From JASHPR01 sp963815375 (GTDB lineage Bacteria; Actinomycetota; Actinomycetes; Streptosporangiales; Streptosporangiaceae): a stretch of 64,000 nt of DNA. The notes beneath the pieces are model-generated. The model was not told the origin of the DNA. It searched no databases and saw nothing but the letters and a program-made list of their open reading frames with translations. Location: the NCBI GenBank assembly GCA_963815375.1, contig CAWFGX010000005.1, positions 124,001-188,000 of the forward strand, written 5' to 3'. A program made the translations under genes and the position numbers. Shown piece after piece: positions 58,664-64,000 of the stretch (positions within the stretch are counted from its first letter, which is position 1; each line of letters begins with the position of its first letter).

Positions 58664-59047
58664 ATGACCTCAGGAAACGTAGTGCAGCCGGGTTCGGGGG
58701 CCGCGCAGACCTACGGTTCGAGGTACGGCGGTGGCGGCCGTGAGCCCGCCAACCTCGGCGACATCCTGGAGCGGGTGCTGGACAAAGGGCTGGTGATCGC
58801 GGGGGATATCCAGGTCAACCTGCTCGACATCGAGCTGCTCACGATCAAGCTGCGGCTGGTGATCGCCTCGCTGGAGACAGCCAGGGAGGTGGGCATCAAC
58901 TGGTGGGAGAACGATCCGTGGCTGAGCGCTGATTCACAGCGCCGAGAGGTGCGGGACCGGGCACCCGGCCGGGAGCTGGAGGACGAGAACCGCCGCCTGC
59001 GTGAGCGGGTCAGGGCGCTGGAATCAGGCGGGCGGGACCGTGACTGA
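58664..59047 (+). CDS. gvpJ: Gas vesicle protein GvpJ (GvpA/J family)
   Basis: ATG 58664 starts three bases after the gvpO stop. The 127-residue protein has the GvpA/J core NLGDILERVLDKGLVIAGDIQVNLLDIELLTIKLRLVIASLETAREVGINWWENDP, and a C-terminal charged coiled-coil-like tail (DENRRLRERVRALES). The NWWE.DP segment after the core and the basic/acidic tail point to GvpJ rather than the main wall protein. GvpJ is a minor component thought to help nucleate the conical ends. It overlaps gvpL by eight bases. Confidence 0.85.
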   Translation: MTSGNVVQPGSGAAQTYGSRYGGGGREPANLGDILERVLDKGLVIAGDIQVNLLDIELLTIKLRLVIASLETAREVGINWWENDPWLSADSQRREVRDRAPGRELEDENRRLRERVRALESGGRDRD

Positions 59048-59837
59048 GCCCCGCGGCCTGTGGGTCTACGCCGTGACCGAGCGCGTCCCCGCGTCCAGCC
59101 TCGACCAGGTCGCCGGCGTCGGTGGCGGGCAGGTGCGCACTGTGGCCGCAGCCGGCCTGGCGGCGATCGCGGAAGAGGTGCCGCTGCAGGAATTCGGCGA
59201 GGCCGCCCTGCGCCGCAACCTGGAGGACCTGGCCTGGCTGGAGGAGACCGCCCGGGCGCACCACCGCGTGATCGACGCCGCCGCCCGGCAGTCCCCGGTG
59301 GTGCCGATGCGCCTGGCCACCGTGTACAGCAGCGACGGGAGCGTAGCGGCCATGCTGGCTGGCCGGCGCGATGACTTCCTTGCCGCGCTCGCCCAGACGA
59401 GCCAACGCGAGGAATGGGGCGTGAAGGCGTACGCGGCCAGGGGGGCCGAAGCCAAACCCGGGCCAGCTGACGGCGGCAGCAAGGGTGCGGCACAAGGCGG
59501 GAAGGGTGCCGCGTACCTCCGGCAGCGGCGTGATGAGCTCTCGGCTCAGCAGGACGCCCGTCGTGAGCTCACAGCCAGCGTCGAGGTCATTCACGGGGCG
59601 CTGTCCCAGCTCGCCGCTGACAGCCGGCTGCACCCGCCGCAGGCACCGCAGCTCACCGGAACCAGCGCGCAGATGCTGCTCAACGCCGCCTACCTGCTGG
59701 ACGAGCAGCGCAGCGACGACTTCACCGCGGCGGTGACTGCGCTAGCCGAAAATCATCCAGCCCTCCAGATCGAGCTGACCGGGCCCTGGCCGCCGTACTC
59801 GTTCGCCGGCGTAGAGCAAGGAGAGGACGCGTGGTGA
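59040..59837 (+). CDS. gvpL: Gas vesicle protein GvpL (GvpF/L family)
   Basis: GTG 59040 gives 265 residues. The protein begins GLWVYAVTERVPASSL, then GLAAIAEEVPLQEFGEAALRRNLEDLAWLEETARAHHRVIDAAARQSPVVPMRLATVYSSDGSVAAML, the GvpF/L pattern with the PVVPMR.AT motif, and closes ALQIELTGPWPPYSFAGVE. A low-complexity Gly/Ala/Lys insertion lies near residues 145-165. GvpL interacts with many other Gvp proteins and organises assembly. It overlaps gvpJ at its start and gvpS at its end by short stretches, so the operon is translationally coupled. Confidence 0.9.
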   Translation: MTEPRGLWVYAVTERVPASSLDQVAGVGGGQVRTVAAAGLAAIAEEVPLQEFGEAALRRNLEDLAWLEETARAHHRVIDAAARQSPVVPMRLATVYSSDGSVAAMLAGRRDDFLAALAQTSQREEWGVKAYAARGAEAKPGPADGGSKGAAQGGKGAAYLRQRRDELSAQQDARRELTASVEVIHGALSQLAADSRLHPPQAPQLTGTSAQMLLNAAYLLDEQRSDDFTAAVTALAENHPALQIELTGPWPPYSFAGVEQGEDAW

Positions 59838-60091
59838 CCGGAGAGTACATAGAGGGGGCAGTGGTTCCTGCGCCGGAACGCCGGCCGGTGCGCAACCCAG
59901 CTGTCCCGTCGGAACGGATCGCGCTAGTCGACCTGCTCGACCGGGTCCTGGCCGGCGGGGTGGTCGTGGCGGGTGAGGTCACGCTGTCCGTGGCCGACGT
60001 TGATCTGGTAACGGTCTCACTGCGAGCTCTGGTCACGTCCGTCAGCGCCCTCGCCGGGCCCGCCGCCGATGCCGGGGAGCCAGGCCAGTGA
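59834..60091 (+). CDS. gvpS: Gas vesicle protein GvpS-like (short GvpA/J family member)
   Basis: GTG 59834 forms a GTGA overlap with the gvpL stop, like other junctions in this operon; a GTG one codon earlier is possible. The 85-residue protein has the GvpA-fold core IALVDLLDRVLAGGVVVAGEVTLSVADVDLVTVSLRALVTSVSAL with a short tail. The shorter, less conserved core and its position before gvpK match GvpS of Streptomyces clusters. It is probably a minor wall or tip component. It overlaps gvpK by four bases. Confidence 0.82.
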   Translation: MTGEYIEGAVVPAPERRPVRNPAVPSERIALVDLLDRVLAGGVVVAGEVTLSVADVDLVTVSLRALVTSVSALAGPAADAGEPGQ

Positions 60092-60711
60092 CCACTGGCT
60101 GGGAGCCGGACGACCGAGCGGGTGCCCGTGCGCCAGCACGGCGTCACCACATCGACGCCGATCCCGAGCAGGTGGAGCGCGGGCTCGTCAGCCTCGTTCT
60201 GACCGTCGTGGAACTGCTGCGCCAGCTCATGGAGCGGCAGGCCCTGCGCCGGGTGGATGACGGCTCGCTCACCGACGATCAGGTCGAGAATCTGGGGTCC
60301 ACCCTCATGTCCCTGGAAAGCCGGATGGCCGAGCTCAGGGACCATTTCGGGCTCGCACCTGAGGACCTGAACCTGGATCTCGGGCCGCTGGGGCCGCTGC
60401 TGCCGTACGAATTACTCTGCCGAAAACGACGACGCCGCGAACTCACGCGCGCCGGTACCTGGCAGCGTCGCTGTCCTTCAAGGCCATGCCGTGGCCGGGC
60501 TGGCCGGGGTCGGGAGTCAGAACGCCACCCGAGGGATCGAGCGCGCCGTCGAACAGCATCCGCTCGATCCGCTGGTGGTCGTGGAAGTACTCGACGTGCC
60601 TCAGGTTGGGAACAGCCGCGCCGACCCTCGCGTGCAGGTTCGGCGCACAATGCCCGGACACCTCCAGATTGTGCCCGGCGGCCAGAGCGGCGGCGCGGAG
60701 GAATTCGGTGA
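60088..60711 (+). CDS. gvpK: Gas vesicle protein GvpK with an atypical C-terminal extension
   Basis: GTG 60088 overlaps gvpS. Residues 1-106 match GvpK: RHHIDADPEQVERGLVSLVLTVVELLRQLMERQALRRVDDG, then DDQVENLGSTLMSLESRMAELRDHFGLAPEDLNLDLGPLGPLLP. GvpK proteins usually end within a few residues of this point. Here the frame stays open for another 101 residues that are Arg/Ser/Pro-rich, with no recognisable domain, and lie antisense to the enolase-family gene from 60443. This looks like loss of the normal stop by a small deletion or substitution, rather than a real domain. Function of the core may be intact. Confidence 0.82.
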   Translation: MTTGWEPDDRAGARAPARRHHIDADPEQVERGLVSLVLTVVELLRQLMERQALRRVDDGSLTDDQVENLGSTLMSLESRMAELRDHFGLAPEDLNLDLGPLGPLLPYELLCRKRRRRELTRAGTWQRRCPSRPCRGRAGRGRESERHPRDRARRRTASARSAGGRGSTRRASGWEQPRRPSRAGSAHNARTPPDCARRPERRRGGIR

Positions 60712-61558
60712 CACCACCGCAGCGGGTGACGTCCACCTGGAGGCAGTCCACGGCACCGGCGGACAGCAGCCGCGCCGAGTCAGCCAGCGACCAGCTGTAC
60801 TCGCCAGCTGCCACGTCGGGCAGCACCTGCCGCCTTACGTCCGCCAGGCCCGCTACGTCCTGCGATGACACGGGTTCCTCGAACCAGCTCACCTCATGCT
60901 GTTCCATCGCCGCCGCCAGCCGCACCGCCTGCCCGGCCCGGTAGCCGCCATTAGCGTCTACATACAGTTCCACCCCAGGGCCGATGACCCGGCGGGCCAG
61001 CGCGACCCGGTCCAGGTCCCGCCGCTCCGCACGGCCCCAGTTCTCGCCGATCTTGATCTTTACGCGCGGGATGCGGTCTTGCTCGACCCAGCCGGCCAGC
61101 TGACTGGCCGTCTGCCGCTCGTCGTAGCTGGTGAACCCACCGCTGCCGTAGATAGGTACGTCGGCGTGTACCTGGCCAAGCAGGGCAGGCAGCGAGCATC
61201 CGAGCAGCCGGGCCTTGAGGTCCCAGAGCGCGATGTCGACAGCGGAGATTGCGGTCGCGGCGATGCCTGGGCGGCCGACGTTGCGGAGCGCGCGGGCCAT
61301 CGCCTCGTTAACTGCAGGCACGTCGAGGGCGCCGGACCCGGCTGCTATGGGAGCGAGCAGTTCGTCGATTACGTTCTTGGCCGCAGCAGCAGCGTAGGTC
61401 CAGCCGGTACCTTGCAGCCCGCCGCCGCAGGCCGTTACCAGCACCATCGTGGTCGCATTCCAGGACAGCGTGCCGTCGGCCTCGGGTGCGTCGGTGGGGA
61501 TCGCGTACACGCTGGCCGTTACTTCCGAGACGACCGGGTCGGCTTGGCTCTTGCTCAC
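60443..61558 (-). CDS. Mandelate racemase/muconate lactonizing enzyme (enolase superfamily) protein
   Basis: GTG 61558 lies after GAAGG and gives 371 residues; the longer frame to 61783 is rejected. The protein has the MR-like barrel with catalytic Lys167-x-Lys169 (RVKIKIG), the metal ligands Asp201 (YVDANGGY), Glu227 (FEEP) and Glu253 (AAGEYSWS), Asp276 and the general-base His303 in SGHCAPNLHA. Lys and His on opposite sides suggest a dehydratase, racemase or epimerase of a sugar acid. It converges with the gvpK extension, overlapping by 269 bases antisense. No sugar-acid pathway partner is next to it. Confidence 0.9.
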   Translation of the reverse strand: MSKSQADPVVSEVTASVYAIPTDAPEADGTLSWNATTMVLVTACGGGLQGTGWTYAAAAAKNVIDELLAPIAAGSGALDVPAVNEAMARALRNVGRPGIAATAISAVDIALWDLKARLLGCSLPALLGQVHADVPIYGSGGFTSYDERQTASQLAGWVEQDRIPRVKIKIGENWGRAERRDLDRVALARRVIGPGVELYVDANGGYRAGQAVRLAAAMEQHEVSWFEEPVSSQDVAGLADVRRQVLPDVAAGEYSWSLADSARLLSAGAVDCLQVDVTRCGGVTEFLRAAALAAGHNLEVSGHCAPNLHARVGAAVPNLRHVEYFHDHQRIERMLFDGALDPSGGVLTPDPGQPGHGMALKDSDAARYRRA

Positions 61559-61794
61559 CGTGCCTTCTTTCCCTTGGTACCACCGGCCTTCCGCAGGTCC
61601 CGTCTTGCTACCGGGTGCGGCGCCCGCCAAACCCCGCAATGTTTGGCTGCCCCGGCCCTGGACAGCGTGCACAGGTGCGCCCGGCCGGTCTCGCTGCTGC
61701 CGGCGCCCGCTGAACAAGCAATTGCGGGAGTGGAGGATCGCCGTGGCTCCGATCGTCTCTGAAGCGCTGATCGACCAGCTCAAGAGCTGACGCT

Positions 61795-63552
61795 GTGACC
61801 ATCACCGACCAGCCGCGGGTGCTGCGCGAGTATGCGCTGATCGCGGATGGCGAGCGCGGCGGGCTGATTGGCCCGGACGGGTCGATCGTCTGGCTGTGCG
61901 CACCCCGCTGGGACAGCCCGGCTGCGTTCGCGGCGCTGCTCGGCGGCCCGGGCCGGTACGCGGTAACTCCCGCTGACCCGTGGTATGTCTGGGGTGGCTA
62001 TTACGAGCCCGGCAGCCTGATCTGGCACAGCCGGTGGACCGGCGGGGTGCGCACCGAATGCCGCGAGGCGCTGGCCATGCCCGCTGACCCGCACCGCGTC
62101 GTGCTGCTGCGGCGGATAGAGGCAGTGGACGGCCCGGCCCGGGTGCGGGTGGCGCTCGACCTGCGCTCCGGATTCGGGCACAGCCGGATGAGCGAGCTGT
62201 CCCGCGCTGATGGCTGCTGGACCGGCCGCAGCGGACCCCTGCGGTTCCGCTGGTCCGGGGCCGCACGGGCGCGGCCAGATGACCGGCACGGGCTCACGAT
62301 GTCGCTGCAGGTGGCCGAGGGCGCCTCGCACGACCTCGTGGTCGAGATCTCCGACCGCGAGCTCCCGGACAGCCCGCCCGATCCGGATGCCGCATGGCAG
62401 GCTACCCAGCAGCAATGGTCATCGGCCGTGCCCCGCTGCGACGACCTGGTCGCGACGCGGGATGCCCGGCACGCCTACGCGGTGCTGCGCGGGCTCACCT
62501 CGGGTACTGGTGCGATGGTCGCGGCCGCGACCACATCACTGCCGGAGCGGCTGGAGGCCCGGCGTAACTACGATTACCGCTACGCCTGGATTCGCGACCA
62601 GTGCTATGCCGGCCTCGCGTTCGCTGCGCACGGCGGGCACACGATGCTGGACCCAGCGGTGCGCTTTGTCGCCGAGCGCATCCTGGATGACGGCCCGGAC
62701 CTGCATCCGGCCTACACAGTGACCGGTCACCCGGTGCCACCGGAGCGGTCGCTGCGACCCCGCGGCTACCCCGGGGCGGCAGCGCGCGCAGGCAACCACG
62801 TAACCGCCCAGTTCCAGCTGGACGTCTTCGGCGAGGCACTCCAGCTGCTGGCCGCCGCGGCCCGGCTGGAACGGCTGGACGCCGCCGGCTGGCGCGCCGC
62901 GGAGAACGCTGTCGCTGCTATCGAGCGACGCTGGTGCCAACCCGACGCCGGCATCTGGGAACTGGACGACGAGCAGTGGACGCACTCCAGGCTCGCCTGC
63001 GTAGCAGGGCTGCGTGCCGCCGCGGCCGCCGCGCAGGGGCCGCCAGGCGGCCACGGCCACCGGCAGGCCGCCCAGTGGAGCGCGCTGGCCGACACGATCC
63101 TGGCCGGTCTCGGCGACTGCGTGCACACCTCCGGCCGGTGGCAGCGCTCTCCGGGAGACAAACGGCTAGACGCCGCACTGCTTCTGCCGGCTATCCGCGG
63201 CGCAGTTGCCGTAGACGACCCGCGCAGCCAGGCCACCCTGAGCGCCATCAGCGACGAGCTGGCCGACGACGGCTTCGTCTACCGGTACCAGCACGACAGC
63301 CGGCCGTTGCACCGGGCCGAAGGTGCGTTCCTGCTCTGCGGGTTCTGGATGGCGCTCGCCTGCTGTGCTAGCGGCGACCTGGCTGCGGCGCGGCACTGGT
63401 TCGAGCGCAACCGGTCCGCGTGCGGTCCGGCCGCGCTTTACACCGAGGAGTACGACGTGCACCAGCGTCAGCTGCGCGGCAACCTGCCGCAGGCGTTCGT
63501 GCACGCTGCCCTGCTAGAGACCGCAGCCCGGCTCTCCGCGCCCGGGGGCTGA
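61795..63552 (+). CDS. Glycoside hydrolase family 15 protein (glucoamylase/trehalase-like)
   Basis: The 585-residue protein has an N-terminal beta-sandwich (LREYALIADGERGGLIGPDGSIVWLCAPRWDSPAAFAALLGG) and an (alpha/alpha)6 barrel. It carries the GH15 landmarks NYDYRYAWIRDQCYAGLA, the catalytic acid near IWELDDEQWTHSRLACVAGL, and the base region in YTEEYDVHQRQLRGNLPQAFVHAALL. It has no signal peptide and is cytosolic. Actinobacterial members of this size include trehalases and glucan glucohydrolases. GTG 61795 is the only good start. The gap 61559-61794 upstream holds no recognisable gene. Confidence 0.9.
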   Translation: MTITDQPRVLREYALIADGERGGLIGPDGSIVWLCAPRWDSPAAFAALLGGPGRYAVTPADPWYVWGGYYEPGSLIWHSRWTGGVRTECREALAMPADPHRVVLLRRIEAVDGPARVRVALDLRSGFGHSRMSELSRADGCWTGRSGPLRFRWSGAARARPDDRHGLTMSLQVAEGASHDLVVEISDRELPDSPPDPDAAWQATQQQWSSAVPRCDDLVATRDARHAYAVLRGLTSGTGAMVAAATTSLPERLEARRNYDYRYAWIRDQCYAGLAFAAHGGHTMLDPAVRFVAERILDDGPDLHPAYTVTGHPVPPERSLRPRGYPGAAARAGNHVTAQFQLDVFGEALQLLAAAARLERLDAAGWRAAENAVAAIERRWCQPDAGIWELDDEQWTHSRLACVAGLRAAAAAAQGPPGGHGHRQAAQWSALADTILAGLGDCVHTSGRWQRSPGDKRLDAALLLPAIRGAVAVDDPRSQATLSAISDELADDGFVYRYQHDSRPLHRAEGAFLLCGFWMALACCASGDLAAARHWFERNRSACGPAALYTEEYDVHQRQLRGNLPQAFVHAALLETAARLSAPGG

Positions 63553-63660
63553 CCAGCGCAAGGCACGCATTCAGGCCAGGTTTGCCCAATTCTCGCCAGG
63601 GAAGGTGACGCGGGTGCCTGAGCAGACGCTGATCGTCCAGCGTGCCGGTGAGGCGGCGCC

Positions 63661-64000
63661 GTGAGCGACGGGCCTCGTCGCAATCAGCGCGGTGCCTCGC
63701 TCGCGCGGCGCGCAGGCGACTGGCTCGCGTGGTGGGTTCTGCTGATGTCCTTCTGGGTTGTCCTGGACGACTCCATCGCCGCCGATGAGCTGCTTGCCGG
63801 GGCAGGGGCAGCAGCGCTTGGGGCTTTCCTCGCCGAGTTCGCGGCTTACCAGGCCGGCGCCCGCTTCACCATGCGAGTGAGATGGGTACTCCCGGCGCTG
63901 AGGCTGCCGGGCCAGGTAGCCCGGGACACGGCCATCGTGTTCGCTGCCCTGTGGAGGCGGCTCGCTCGCGGTGAGGATCCGCCCAGCGGGTTCCGTGAGC
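63661..64000 (+). CDS. Na+/H+ antiporter subunit E (partial; runs off the right edge)
   Basis: From GTG 63661 an open frame runs to the end of the window, 113 residues so far. After a basic N-terminus it reads LAWWVLLMSFWVVLDDSIAADELLAGAGAAALGAFLAEFAAY, then FTMRVRWVLPALRLPGQVARDTAIVFAALWRRL. The WVLL...WVVLDDS...DELL.G..AA motif and the W...LR.P..V..DT..V...L.R pattern are those of MnhE/MrpE, one subunit of the multi-subunit Mrp cation/proton antiporter. A 19-codon frame with a GTG start at 63605 overlaps its start and could be a leader peptide, but this is weak. Confidence 0.82.
   Translation, partial: MSDGPRRNQRGASLARRAGDWLAWWVLLMSFWVVLDDSIAADELLAGAGAAALGAFLAEFAAYQAGARFTMRVRWVLPALRLPGQVARDTAIVFAALWRRLARGEDPPSGFRE

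Noticed and set aside
55201..60711. CRISPR or mobile element in the gas vesicle region
   Set aside because: No direct-repeat arrays with unique spacers, transposase or terminal inverted repeats were seen there.
63605..63664. 19-codon frame before the antiporter subunit E gene
   Set aside because: It has a fair ribosome site and a GTGA overlap, but it is too short and has no conserved pattern, so it is only mentioned under the antiporter entry.

Overview
The window reads as chromosomal DNA of a high-GC actinomycete, probably a filamentous soil or plant-associated lineage. The evidence is strong G/C bias at third codon positions, frequent GTG and TTG starts with GTGA/TGATG stop-start overlaps, an XRE regulator next to a DUF574-type methyltransferase, an actinobacterial-style gas vesicle cluster, and CYTH/CHAD, MEDS/HATPase and GAF/SpoIIE proteins. 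The genus cannot be named from this sequence. No rRNA, convincing tRNA, CRISPR array, transposase or integrase was seen.

0-14 kb: the tail of a carboxylesterase, a GntR-TetR hybrid regulator facing a frameshifted FAD monooxygenase, a small secreted protein with a strong terminator, a lipid operon (DUF1206 membrane protein, diacylglycerol kinase-like enzyme, tandem PAP2 phosphatase), a phospholipase C/acid phosphatase-family enzyme, a flavin amine oxidase coupled to an unrecognised 831-residue membrane-anchored protein, a cytochrome P450 and a TetR remnant. 14-20 kb: an SDR, two long hairpins, a pectin module (rhamnogalacturonan lyase then polygalacturonase, with a GAAACTTTC-type operator upstream) and an intradiol dioxygenase divergent from an IclR regulator. 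20-27 kb: a FUSC relic, YihY/BrkB, and a four-gene redox operon (membrane protein, gluconate dehydrogenase subunit 3-like, GMC oxidoreductase, TPP enzyme).

27-34.5 kb: a tightly overlapping minus-strand operon of unknown purpose (acyl-CoA dehydrogenase-like, GT2, PIG-L deacetylase, NodS-like methyltransferase) behind a Dps ferritin, then a phytoene-desaturase-type oxidoreductase, an SRPBCC protein and a ruined GH3 gene. 34.5-43.4 kb: a MacB/FtsX-type ABC exporter, an XRE/SAM-methyltransferase module, and a riboflavin synthase-DHBP synthase fusion that I infer is controlled by an FMN riboswitch. It is divergent from a 4HBT thioesterase, which is followed by a repeat cluster and two gene relics.

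43.4-64 kb: an iron uptake pair (EfeU-EfeO fusion and EfeB) with an iron-box-like sequence at the start, signalling and polyphosphate-type genes, an SDR pair, an MFS transporter, a GAF-SpoIIE phosphatase, a ten-gene gas vesicle operon (Y-Z-A-F-G-O-J-L-S-K order), a mandelate racemase/enolase-family enzyme, a GH15 hydrolase and the start of a Na+/H+ antiporter subunit E.

The most notable items are the riboswitch-controlled RibE-RibB fusion with a changed active-site loop, the coupled ACAD/GT2/PIG-L/methyltransferase operon, the unrecognised 831-residue protein, the EfeU-EfeO fusion with one degraded iron motif, and the gas vesicle operon with an over-long GvpK. At least seven pseudogenes or relics show that parts of this region are decaying.
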